The position numbers were made by a program, and so were the translations under genes. The notes under the pieces are model-generated. The model was not told the origin of the DNA. It made no database searches and saw only the letters and a list, made by a program, of their open reading frames with translations. Source: Kiritimatiellia bacterium (GTDB taxonomy: Bacteria > Verrucomicrobiota > Kiritimatiellia > RFP12 > UBA1067). From it: DNA of 32,931 nt. Below, piece by piece: positions 15,806 to 22,813 of the stretch. The DNA is taken from assembly GCA_017544725.1 (NCBI GenBank), contig JAFYDR010000305.1:1-32931 (forward strand), in the 5' to 3' direction. The first letter of the stretch is position 1; each line of letters opens with the position of its first letter.

Positions 15806-17359
15806 TCACAATCCGATGACATGGATTGTCTTGCCTTCGAACTCCACGTCACGGGAGTATATTTTCTCATCCCACGACTTTTCCTTTGACTTTTCGAAAA
15901 TCGGCATCCAACCCTCGGAGAGATTGAGCGTATCGAGATACTTCGCACACTGGCTATAGGATTTCTCTCCATTGAAGTTATCAGACGTCTTCACCTCGAT
16001 TGCGTAGCGCGCGCCACGGAACTCCACGCAGAGGTCAAGCCGCCCTGTCCCCAGTGCCATCTCGCGATTGATGTACCCGCCTCCGTTCGTGACGCGCTGG
16101 AGAAAGGCCATGAGGACGAGGTGCGGCACCGACTCGCGGTAACCCATGATGTTCTTGTCCGCTCCAGAGTTTTCGCGCCAGAACTGCTGGAACGCCGCCA
16201 TCAAGCCGGCCATGTCGAGTCCATCGTCTTTCACCCACGGCGTTTCCGGAATGCTACGGATCATGGCATCCTGCTCGCCGCGCGAAAGGTAGCGCCCGAT
16301 GATCTCAGCGTACATTGGATTCGCGGGAACGAGGGTACCGCGATCAATGCGTAGAAGCCCGAGGTCTGTAATGTAACGATAGTCCTCGTCGTTATACGAG
16401 ACGTCTGATTTGTCACCGGAAATCAGCGGTTCGACAATCCTTCTGACGCGCGGCTCGCGCATACGCTCCATGAGCGAATCGACATGCGTGTCGCGACGGC
16501 GGATAATCGCCTCCTTCGCGGTCTCGACATCCGCGACGGTGATCGTTTCGTCGTAACGTGAACCGTGGATTTTGGTCACGCACTCGTAAGCAATTGCGTT
16601 TACGAGCCACGGTTGACCTCGCGTAAGCTGCCAGACATCCTCGATGACGCCGTCAGCGAACGTCTGTCCTGTCTCCGCAGTATGCTGAGCGTAGAGTGCT
16701 TGGATGTCGAGTTCCGTGAAGTTCGGAATCAGCATATCTTCCGCGATAATGTTGAATGGACTGATCTGCCCAAGCGACTGGCCGTCCGGACGGATCTGCG
16801 CCTTGTAGTCGCGTACGTCCAGCATACCGACGAGGGCGACAGACTTCGGAAACGGCATCACGTCACGGTTGATATAGCCATCGCGGAGCTGGCGAAGGAA
16901 GGAGATCAAGGCATCGCCAACGGGGCAGTCCGCTTCGTCGAAGAACACGGCCACCGGTTTTCCTACGGCGCGACAGACATTCTGCAACACCGTTCTGACG
17001 GCAAGTCCGATTCCACCGCGATCCGACCTAAGGGCAGGTGCATCCGGAACAGGAACGTAAAGCGGGGACATCTCCACGTTGTCGGCAATGAGGTCACGAA
17101 TAGCAAGGTTGGTCTTGTCAGGATCGGTTCTGTTCTGCAGCGTTTCCAGCGAACAGTACAGCGCGAACATGTTACCCTTGTCGTTGATCTCGCGGACCAA
17201 CGCCTTGAGTACCGTCGTCTTGCCCGTCTGGCGGGGCGCATGGATGATGAAGTAGTTACCGTCCGTGACCAGTTCTCGAATACCGGGAAGTCGGTCTAAT
17301 GCCGGCAACATGTAGTGCTCATTAGGAAAACATGGACCTGTTGTGTTGAACTTTTTCAT
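15806..17359 (-). CDS. AAA ATPase with C-terminal PD-(D/E)XK nuclease-like domain
   Basis: A 517-residue soluble protein. The N-terminus reads FNTTGPC...HYMLPALDRLPGI, seen in a group of AAA-like proteins. Walker A is APRQTGKTT (41-49) and Walker B is VAVFFDEAD (136-144, D141/E142). A winged-helix-like middle follows (about 215-370). At the end is GTGRLDLCVEFRG (438-449) and then YAIEVKTSD (452-460): D442, E455 and K457 fit a PD-(D/E)XK core. These STAND/AAA plus nuclease-fold proteins are common in gut bacteria and often lie alone near repeats. A defence or mobile-DNA role has been suggested for relatives, but the function is not established. It stands alone between two repeat-rich gaps of about 300 bases. 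An intact Walker and nuclease set suggests it is active. Confidence 0.82.
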   Translation of the reverse strand: MKKFNTTGPCFPNEHYMLPALDRLPGIRELVTDGNYFIIHAPRQTGKTTVLKALVREINDKGNMFALYCSLETLQNRTDPDKTNLAIRDLIADNVEMSPLYVPVPDAPALRSDRGGIGLAVRTVLQNVCRAVGKPVAVFFDEADCPVGDALISFLRQLRDGYINRDVMPFPKSVALVGMLDVRDYKAQIRPDGQSLGQISPFNIIAEDMLIPNFTELDIQALYAQHTAETGQTFADGVIEDVWQLTRGQPWLVNAIAYECVTKIHGSRYDETITVADVETAKEAIIRRRDTHVDSLMERMREPRVRRIVEPLISGDKSDVSYNDEDYRYITDLGLLRIDRGTLVPANPMYAEIIGRYLSRGEQDAMIRSIPETPWVKDDGLDMAGLMAAFQQFWRENSGADKNIMGYRESVPHLVLMAFLQRVTNGGGYINREMALGTGRLDLCVEFRGARYAIEVKTSDNFNGEKSYSQCAKYLDTLNLSEGWMPIFEKSKEKSWDEKIYSRDVEFEGKTIHVIGL

Positions 17360-17476
17360 CGCATTATCACTTGCGGATGCCGCATATTATACAACAAGCA
17401 CCACGCCTTCGCAATGCGAATTCTCTTTCGCGAACTTCGCGGCTCTGTGTAACGACGCCCCCATCGTCGATCTCCT

Positions 17477-17512
17477 CACGCAGAGCCGCAGAGGTTCACG
17501 GAGACCGCAGAG
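17477..17512. repeat. Dispersed ACGCAGAG-CCGCAGAGG-type repeat
   Basis: A 36-bp block built from CACGCAGAG, CCGCAGAGGTTCACG and GAGACCGCAGAG units. A diverged copy in the same orientation lies at 29728-29764. Similar CAGAG-phrased dispersed repeats are known from many environmental genomes. It sits in the 17360-17664 gap between the two ATPase genes. Confidence 0.6.
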
Positions 17513-17599
17513 CCAACGCGTTTTATCACCATCACATGGAGAATGCGAGGGACACGCTTCTGCGCGTCCACTACACAAGGATTCAGCAACCTCTCTTCT

Positions 17600-17645
17600 C
17601 AGCCTCTCAGCTTAACCAGCTTACCCGGCTTAACACGCTTACCCC
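17600..17645. repeat. AGCTTAAC-CAGCTTA-type short repeats
   Basis: Degenerate 9-11-bp units (CTCAGCTTAACCAGCTTA, GGCTTAACACGCTTA). Related strings lie at 29860-29899, at 21002-21030 and, inverted, at 2198-2227. Non-coding. Confidence 0.5.
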
Positions 17646-17647
17646 GC

Positions 17648-17664
17648 TGGCGGCGCAGCCGCCA
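17648..17664 (-). terminator. GGCGGC hairpin abutting the AAA+ ATPase stop
   Basis: TGGCGGC-GCA-GCCGCCA, a perfect 7-bp stem, starts directly after the stop codon of the tandem AAA+ gene. There is no T-run after it on the minus strand, so it may be a 3'-end stabiliser or a repeat rather than a true intrinsic terminator. Confidence 0.4.
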
Positions 17665-19845
17665 TCAGAAACCGATGGAGGTGCCGCCCGCATATTCCTT
17701 CGGTTTCAGCGCACTCTCCTCGCGAAGTGCGGCGAGCCTGTCGGCATTTGACACAGCCGCGCCGAGGTAATACAACGACTGGCGTACGGTACGGAAGTCG
17801 CCCGGACAGAGCAGCGGAATCTTCTTCAATTCCTCCGACTCTTCCCCGGAGAGCTTGCTCCGAAACATGTGTTCGAAGAAATGGAGCTTGCCCGCATCGT
17901 CCAAGAAGTCGAACTGGAGCTTGAACGTGAAGCGACGCATCACGGCCGGGTCAAGGCTCTTGAAGAAGTTCGTGGCGGCAACCATGACACCATCGAAGTT
18001 CTCCATCTGCTGCATCAGCTCGTTCACCTGCGTCACCTCCCAACTGTGGTTCGCCCCGGCGCGGTCACGTAACAGTCCGTCAATCTCATCGAAGAAGAGA
18101 ATCGCCTTCTCCGCCTCCGCCTCGCGGAAGGCACTGCGGATGTTCTGCTCGCTCTGTCCCACATACTTGTCGAGAATGTCCGACCCCATCTTGACAATCA
18201 CGCGATGTCCAGTCCGTTCGCCCAGATACTTCACAAACTCCGTCTTCCCTGACCCAGGAGGACCCCAAAGAAGAAGGTTCATCCGAGGACGGTCTAGCGA
18301 GTCATCCTCGTTGTCGCCCGCGAGGTAGTTCTCCACGCTCACGGCAATCTGTTCAGGAGTGACCTTGCCTTTGATGTTCAGTCCCTGAAGCGAGTAATCC
18401 TTCGCCAGTGCGAACTTCCCGTGTGCATCCGTCCCCATGAGTTGGCAATGCTGTTTCATCAAGGTGGCAATCGTCTTCGCGACATCCTTCTTTTCAGGAT
18501 TAAGTTTTTTCACGTTCTCTAGAACGAGGGAGATACCGCCAGCGGAAGTGATGTACTTCGCGGCGAGTGAAGGAATATCGGGTTCCCCAATCAATTCACC
18601 GAGTTCGAGCTTGCCGACCACGTTCCGCCAAATCGCCTCACGCTGCATCGTACTGAGTTTCTCGAAACAAATCGAGTAATCGAACCGGCGGCGAACCGAC
18701 TCGTCAATGCGATAGGAAGGCGTGTTGGAAATCCAAATCGCGGGAACGCGCATGTCATCAAGAATCGAGTTGACAACCCCCTTCTCCGTGGACTTGCCGC
18801 CCCCCTTGCCAAAGAGGGCCAACACCCCTCCGTCCGAGTCGCGCAACAACTCGTCTGCCTCATCGACAATCATCAGCGAATCCGTCGTATCGACCTGCTC
18901 GTTGCAGAGCTGGATACCAATCATCCGGCTTTCCGCCGACATGTTCCTGCCGTTGCTGTCACCCTGACAAATCTCGAAGGGGACAAACCCCATTTCGGCG
19001 GCAAGAGTACGGGCGAACGAACTTTTCCCAGTTCCAGGCGCCCCGTAGAACAAGATGTTCAGCGGGCCCTTCCCCTTGTTCGCCTCCAACATCCGCTTCA
19101 GCATCGTGCCGTGTCGTTCCGCCAACGCCCCGTAGAACGACCACGGCAAAACATCCTTACCGTCCGCCTTGCGGTAGAACCGACGTTCAATCGCCTCTTT
19201 CTCCGCCCCGTTCATGAACCCGCCGTAAGCCCTGCTGAAATCCCAGTCTTCATCCAGCACGTTAAACTTACGCAGACGCCCGGTCGGTTCCAGCGTGGCA
19301 AGCACCTCGGAGTACGAGCGATTGAGCGCCATCGCGAAATACATCGGAACTTCAGCCGTATCAACGCGACGTGGGTAAGAGAGGCATGTCTCCTCTTTCA
19401 AATAAGCGAGGGTCAGAATCTCACGTTCGAGGTCGGAGAGCTTCAGAACGCGTTGCAACTCGTCGATACGTGCCTCCAAATCCTCCTTTTCCTTCCGCCG
19501 ACGCGCCAGTCCCGCCAGCACGATATTCCGCGCGGCCTTCAGCAAGAGCAGACACTTGTCGTGAGAGGACGGCACGTTCCAAAGGCAGGTAAGCATTTCC
19601 TGTACACTGTCCGTAAAATCGAGCCGATACCGACGCGGGCGGTCCTCGTTCATCTCCTTCAGTTCCTTGTCCGTGTACGCAGCCTGAATGAGCGCCACCA
19701 CTTGCTCCTGAGCAATATTCAAGGCAATCGGGTCAAAGAAGTCATTGTCGCGGACCTCCTCGTTCAGATTACATACCATGTTGTACCAGTATTCCAGTAT
19801 CTTGCGGATGCTGAATGTCTGGGGAATCAGTTTGAATGTTGCCAT
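17665..19845 (-). CDS. Tandem AAA+ ATPase (Cdc48/FtsH-type cores) with novel N-terminal domain
   Basis: A 726-residue protein. Residues 1-240 are a helical N-domain I cannot assign, with a charged coiled-coil-like stretch (RRRKEKEDLEARIDELQ). The first AAA+ module has Walker A GAPGTGKS (268-275), Walker B LMIVDEAD (324-331), SNTPSYRIDESVRRRFD with sensor/arginine finger (373-389). The second has GPPGSGKT (528-535), a KYVGQSEQNIR pore/helix (560-570), LFFDEIDGLL (583-592), AATN (623-626) and MRRF (636-639). Both look ATP-competent. This is the layout of a hexameric unfoldase or remodeller; no protease or membrane segment is attached. ATG 19845 has AAAGGA upstream. It follows an 86-residue gene by 221 bases and lies divergent from rtcB. 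The client is unknown. Confidence 0.85.
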   Translation of the reverse strand: MATFKLIPQTFSIRKILEYWYNMVCNLNEEVRDNDFFDPIALNIAQEQVVALIQAAYTDKELKEMNEDRPRRYRLDFTDSVQEMLTCLWNVPSSHDKCLLLLKAARNIVLAGLARRRKEKEDLEARIDELQRVLKLSDLEREILTLAYLKEETCLSYPRRVDTAEVPMYFAMALNRSYSEVLATLEPTGRLRKFNVLDEDWDFSRAYGGFMNGAEKEAIERRFYRKADGKDVLPWSFYGALAERHGTMLKRMLEANKGKGPLNILFYGAPGTGKSSFARTLAAEMGFVPFEICQGDSNGRNMSAESRMIGIQLCNEQVDTTDSLMIVDEADELLRDSDGGVLALFGKGGGKSTEKGVVNSILDDMRVPAIWISNTPSYRIDESVRRRFDYSICFEKLSTMQREAIWRNVVGKLELGELIGEPDIPSLAAKYITSAGGISLVLENVKKLNPEKKDVAKTIATLMKQHCQLMGTDAHGKFALAKDYSLQGLNIKGKVTPEQIAVSVENYLAGDNEDDSLDRPRMNLLLWGPPGSGKTEFVKYLGERTGHRVIVKMGSDILDKYVGQSEQNIRSAFREAEAEKAILFFDEIDGLLRDRAGANHSWEVTQVNELMQQMENFDGVMVAATNFFKSLDPAVMRRFTFKLQFDFLDDAGKLHFFEHMFRSKLSGEESEELKKIPLLCPGDFRTVRQSLYYLGAAVSNADRLAALREESALKPKEYAGGTSIGF

Positions 19846-20066
19846 AGTTTTTCCTTTCTTTTTGTGATTTACTGTCGTCTTGTTCCTTGTTCGGATGCCG
19901 ACGGAATCCGACGTGAATTCCACCGCATCCGTGCTAACGTTATGCAAATTGCAAAACCTCTCGGTTCTCGCCTTTCAACCACGGACTACATGGGGGATAC
20001 GGAAGATCGTAAATTCCGTTCGCGCTCTGTGAGTCCCGCAGTTTTGAAACCACCTCCGTTTGAAAC

Positions 20067-20327
20067 CTAGAACGGGAAATTCCGCCTGCCCCGTTTCACA
20101 CGGGAACTTGATTTCATCCCCGCCTTGAACGCCGCCAGCAATCCCTTTTTCGCCAAGATTTCTTTCGCCTCATCCTTTCCCACGCGATGGGCGTCCATAA
20201 TCAGCTTCAAAAGGATTTTCTCGACAATCCGATAGTTCGCCTTGTGATTCCAAGGACTGCTCTGCTCAGATTCGCTTCCTCCAAAAAATGATTTCGCATC
20301 CATCCATTCCACCAACTCATCTTCCAT
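20067..20327 (-). CDS. Small protein of unknown function (86 aa)
   Basis: It opens with ATG at 20327 behind GGAGAG at ideal spacing. The first 30 residues are acidic (MEDELVEWMD...GGSESEQSS). The middle is a predicted helical pair (NYRIVEKILLKLIMDAHRVGK, EAKEILAKKGLLAAFKAG), and the tail is basic (SSRVKRGRRNFPF). There is no signal or membrane segment. The acidic head and basic tail suggest a protein- or nucleic-acid-binding adaptor. It lies 221 bases upstream of the tandem AAA+ ATPase on the same strand and 10 bases after a smaller ORF, so it may be a partner of the ATPase. That is inference from position only. I do not recognise a family. Confidence 0.6.
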   Translation of the reverse strand: MEDELVEWMDAKSFFGGSESEQSSPWNHKANYRIVEKILLKLIMDAHRVGKDEAKEILAKKGLLAAFKAGMKSSSRVKRGRRNFPF

Positions 20328-20337
20328 TGTTCTCTCC

Positions 20338-20526
20338 TCACTTTACTTTCTTTTCCTGCCTCCACGCGGGTACGAGACAATCGGTACGCGCATCCACGGA
20401 AGGCAAAACTTCACCCACCAGACAAACCTCAAGCCGCGAAATGCGTTCGCATTCCCTCGGATTCGGTTTCCGAATGGATATCAAGCCACTGACCACGCAT
20501 TCCACATTCGTGGACAATACCACCAC
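20338..20526 (-). CDS. Possible small protein (62 aa), unknown
   Basis: An open frame from GTG 20526 to TGA 20338, ending 10 bases before the ATG of the 86-residue gene whose ribosome binding site it abuts. It contains three cysteines and a well-behaved ending (LPSVDARTDCLVPAWRQEKK). The codon choice looks natural, but the start is poor: no clear Shine-Dalgarno, and an upstream stop just ahead. It may be real and coupled to the next gene, or the remnant of a longer gene whose 5' part was disrupted between 20527 and 20741. No family recognised. Confidence 0.4.
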   Translation of the reverse strand: MVVLSTNVECVVSGLISIRKPNPRECERISRLEVCLVGEVLPSVDARTDCLVPAWRQEKKVK

Positions 20527-20666
20527 ATCCCGTCACGAGCCACGTCCCGACCAAACGAGACGACAAGCGTACGCAACGTACCACTGGTGATCAAGAACGG
20601 ATCATAACAACCGATCCGAAATCCGCGACAAACGCAGAGAATAACAGGGGCAAAAGCCCACAGTCT

Positions 20667-20741
20667 TTAGATGCCCGCCCTCATTGTAAAGGCACGGCAA
20701 CCCATTCTTTTTTTCAACGACATTCCCTTCATCATCTTCAT
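20667..20741 (-). CDS. Candidate 24-residue leader ORF with a very strong ribosome binding site
   Basis: ATG at 20741 is preceded by AAGGAGGAG at ideal spacing and lies about 60 bases after a TATAAT promoter. The peptide is short, basic and Met-rich (five Met; KKR at 10-12) and ends at TAA 20667. The same frame stays open for a further 70 or so codons after that TAA. This fits a leader peptide, a small protein, or a gene broken by a nonsense change. The 140 bases that follow contain several short hairpins (for example CGGATC...GATCCG near 20598-20618) and no other clear gene. Confidence 0.4.
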   Translation of the reverse strand: MKMMKGMSLKKRMGCRAFTMRAGI

Positions 20742-20805
20742 ATCGGTACTCCTCCTTTGTTTAAGTTCTCGTCGATGGCACAACTTATCACCATCAACAA
20801 TTTGC

Positions 20806-20832
20806 ATTATACTACAACATGGGAAAAATCAA
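20806..20832 (-). promoter_or_regulatory. Promoter of the small ORF-AAA+ ATPase unit
   Basis: On the minus strand TTGATT (20832-20827), 15-base spacer, perfect TATAAT (20811-20806). It is the best -10 in the window. The transcript would start near 20799 and run through the leader ORF, the 62- and 86-residue ORFs and the ATPase. The rest of the 20742-21202 gap is AT-rich and shows only AGCTGAAAGC-type repeats (21002-21030). Confidence 0.55.
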
Positions 20833-21048
20833 AGGTACGATCTTCAAATATTTTTTGTTTCTTCAATTTTTCGCCAATTTCATAGACAAAAACGCAAACT
20901 CATGCCAAAGCTGCTGAATAATTCCCCATCCACGTTGCCCGTATCAGACACGTGTCACGCGACATACGACATGCGCTCTCGTCACTAGCAGCCATCCTAA
21001 TAGCTGAAAGCTAGAAGCCAAAAGCTAAAACTACATTTCGTTTTATGC

Positions 21049-21078
21049 TTGACTTTTTTCGAACAATTTGAGACTTTA
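21049..21078 (+). promoter_or_regulatory. Weak candidate promoter of rtcB
   Basis: TTGACT at 21049-21054 with ACTTTA 18 bases later (21073-21078). The -35 is good and the -10 poor. The leader to the ATG at 21203 would be about 118 bases. No sigma54 (GG-N10-GC type) site of the RtcR-controlled kind was identified with confidence. Confidence 0.3.
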
Positions 21079-21202
21079 CGCGCCCATCTGCTACCACAAA
21101 GAGGTATGGAACGGATAATGGATCAAGTTTTGTTGTAACTTAAACGGGTACATCTTGCCCGCACAAGGAAAAATATCTTGATCAGAACAAAGGAGAGTTA
21201 AC

Positions 21203-22354
21203 ATGTACACGTTGGATGGAAGGTTCGCATCAGCATTGCTGACGATTGATAATCTTGATTCGGGAGCGATTTCGCAGTTGTACGGACTGCTCAACGCCCG
21301 CTCTTCAGAAGGATCGCACATTGCGATCATGCCGGACGGTCACGAGGGTGGCGCTTGTCTGGTGGGATTCACGCAACGATTCACAGACGGTGCGGAGACC
21401 CGTATCGTGCCGAATTTCGTGGGTGGTGACATTGCCTGCGGAATCTTCGCGTGGCCAATTGGAAAAGATGCGCCGGACTTGAATCGCCTCGACGCTTTCC
21501 TCCGCGCAAAATATCTGCATCGGGCAACGCGGGAGGATTCAGTCAGCAACTTCGTAAACGGCAACGATAAGGCGTATTTCGAAGAAGCCGATGCACGGTT
21601 GATAAAGAAGGAACGGTCCGTGTTCGGGAGTGAGCCGGATCACATACCGGCAATCCAGCAGTTGGGTACGCTGGGCGGCGGGAATCATTTCATCAGTCTG
21701 GAACGTTCCGAAAAGAGTGGAGAGATTTATCTCATCATCCATACGGGATCTAGACTGTTCGGGAAGTCCGTTTGTAAGCTCTTCCAGAAAATGGCGGCGA
21801 ACGCCCATGCCACGGGATGCCCGCAGGGACTGGAATACCTTTCACCGGCAGATGACGGGTACGAGTCGTATCTCGATTTCATGGATATCGGTATCGAGTT
21901 TGCGAAGCGGAACAAGGAAATCATCGCAGCGGAGATTTTGGATTACCTCAGGCTTGAGGCGCATGACGGCGCAGTGAAGACGAACCACAACTATTTCGAT
22001 CGGCGAGCACGCACGATTCGGAAAGGGGCGGTGTCGGCTATGGCCGGAGAAACGTACCTCTGCCCAATCAACATGCGGGATGGCACGTTCATCTGCGTCG
22101 GCAAGGGCAACCCGGAGTGGAACTGTTCCGCTCCGCACGGTGCAGGTCGATTGATGTCACGTGGCGACGCGAAGTCGGTACTGGACATCGAAGAGGTGAA
22201 ACGGAATCTCGGAGACCTCTACACCACGACGATCGAGACATCGATTGACGAAGCGCCCGATGCCTACAAGAGCCTCGAATTCATCCGTGAACACATCACG
22301 CCCACGGGCGAGATTGTAGATCACCTCAAGCCGATCTACAACTTCAAGGGATAA
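21203..22354 (+). CDS. rtcB: RtcB-family 3'-phosphate/5'-OH RNA ligase
   Basis: A 383-residue protein of the RtcB family, slightly shorter than the E. coli enzyme. Metal and catalytic positions are present: DGHEGG (45-50), VGGDIACGI with C79, GTLGGGNHF with H162, IIHTGSR with H180, TNHNYF with H262, and APHGAGRLMSR with H312, the histidine that receives GMP. RtcB joins 2',3'-cyclic-phosphate or 3'-phosphate RNA ends to 5'-OH ends, using GTP and Mn2+, and repairs tRNA and rRNA cut by ribotoxins. GGAGA lies 8 bases before the ATG. No archease, rtcA or rtcR gene lies next to it; its divergent neighbour is the small-ORF/AAA+ unit. The DIACGI and GGGNH forms differ slightly from the classic DIGCG and GTGNH and suggest an RtcB2-like subgroup. 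Confidence 0.92.
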   Translation: MYTLDGRFASALLTIDNLDSGAISQLYGLLNARSSEGSHIAIMPDGHEGGACLVGFTQRFTDGAETRIVPNFVGGDIACGIFAWPIGKDAPDLNRLDAFLRAKYLHRATREDSVSNFVNGNDKAYFEEADARLIKKERSVFGSEPDHIPAIQQLGTLGGGNHFISLERSEKSGEIYLIIHTGSRLFGKSVCKLFQKMAANAHATGCPQGLEYLSPADDGYESYLDFMDIGIEFAKRNKEIIAAEILDYLRLEAHDGAVKTNHNYFDRRARTIRKGAVSAMAGETYLCPINMRDGTFICVGKGNPEWNCSAPHGAGRLMSRGDAKSVLDIEEVKRNLGDLYTTTIETSIDEAPDAYKSLEFIREHITPTGEIVDHLKPIYNFKG

Positions 22355-22362
22355 AAGGCGGA

Positions 22363-22377
22363 GGCGGCGAAACCGCC
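22363..22377 (+). repeat. GGCGG hairpin just after the rtcB stop
   Basis: GGCGG-CGAAA-CCGCC begins 8 bases after the rtcB TAA. No T-run follows on the plus strand. It belongs with the other GGCGGC hairpins in the window. Confidence 0.5.
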
Positions 22378-22387
22378 AGACGGTGCC

Positions 22388-22434
22388 CTAAAACAAAATC
22401 GATGGCAACCGATCGTATTCGGTTGCCATCGATT
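22388..22434 (-). terminator. Intrinsic terminator for the pyrE operon (perfect 16-bp stem)
   Basis: Arms 22397-22412 (AATCGATGGCAACCGA) and 22419-22434 pair perfectly around the 6-base loop TCGTAT. On the minus strand the stem is followed by TTGTTTTA (22396-22389). It would stop transcripts coming from the GH20-like gene, and its hairpin may also end rtcB transcripts. The left end of MITE-like copy 2 is inserted against its right arm. Confidence 0.65.
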
Positions 22435-22435
22435 C

Positions 22436-22722
22436 GGACACATCTGCGTAATTCACCGTCGTCTTTTGAAAATGAAAACAACAGAAACAACTTAAAAAAC
22501 AACTTGTCTTTAGGGCGCGGGCTAACTCGCCGCGCTCCAATAGTTGATCCCATAAAAGCAACTGGGCAATGATACCAAATGATTATCGCGGTAAAGGCGA
22601 AGGAAAAGTGATGCGCGGACCGGTTGGTCCGCGTACCTCTTTCAGCTGTTGTATTCAGGTTGTTCCTGTTGTTTCCAAAATCCTCTCGTGCGCATGAGAT
22701 GGGTGAAAAACGCAGATGCGCC
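22436..22722. mobile_element. MITE-like inverted-repeat element, copy 2 (opposite orientation to copy 1)
   Basis: A 287-bp non-coding element. Its left module (22436-22540) matches the right module of copy 1, including GAAAACAACAGAAACAACTT, CAACTTGTCTTTAG and a GGGCTAACTCGC hairpin. Its right module (22645-22722), read on the minus strand, matches the left module of copy 1: GGCGCATCTGCG, ACGAGAGGATTTTGG, AACAACAGGAACAAC. The terminal repeat on the left is decayed (GGACACATCTGCG). Flanking CCATCGATTC (22426-22435) and CCATCGACTC (22723-22732) form a one-mismatch direct repeat. The interior differs from copy 1 and is shorter. It has no coding potential and lies between convergent rtcB and the GH20-like gene. 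Confidence 0.72.
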
Positions 22723-22813
22723 CCATCGACTCCACTTTCCGACAACAGAAAGTCCTGTCGATGGTGCTCTTCTCAAAACTCAAGGCTTCGAGCTCGAATC
22801 TGGCGGTAGCACC

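Noticed and set aside
17360-17664. Possible CRISPR or tandem array between the two ATPase genes
   Set aside because: Repeats are short, degenerate and without regular spacers.
22762-22812. tRNA-like segment (GGTGCT...TTCGAGCTCGAA...AGCACC)
   Set aside because: Ends pair for 6 bp and a TTCGA-like string is present, but the length is only 51 bases and there are no D or anticodon arms. Best read as a chance or 3'-end hairpin.
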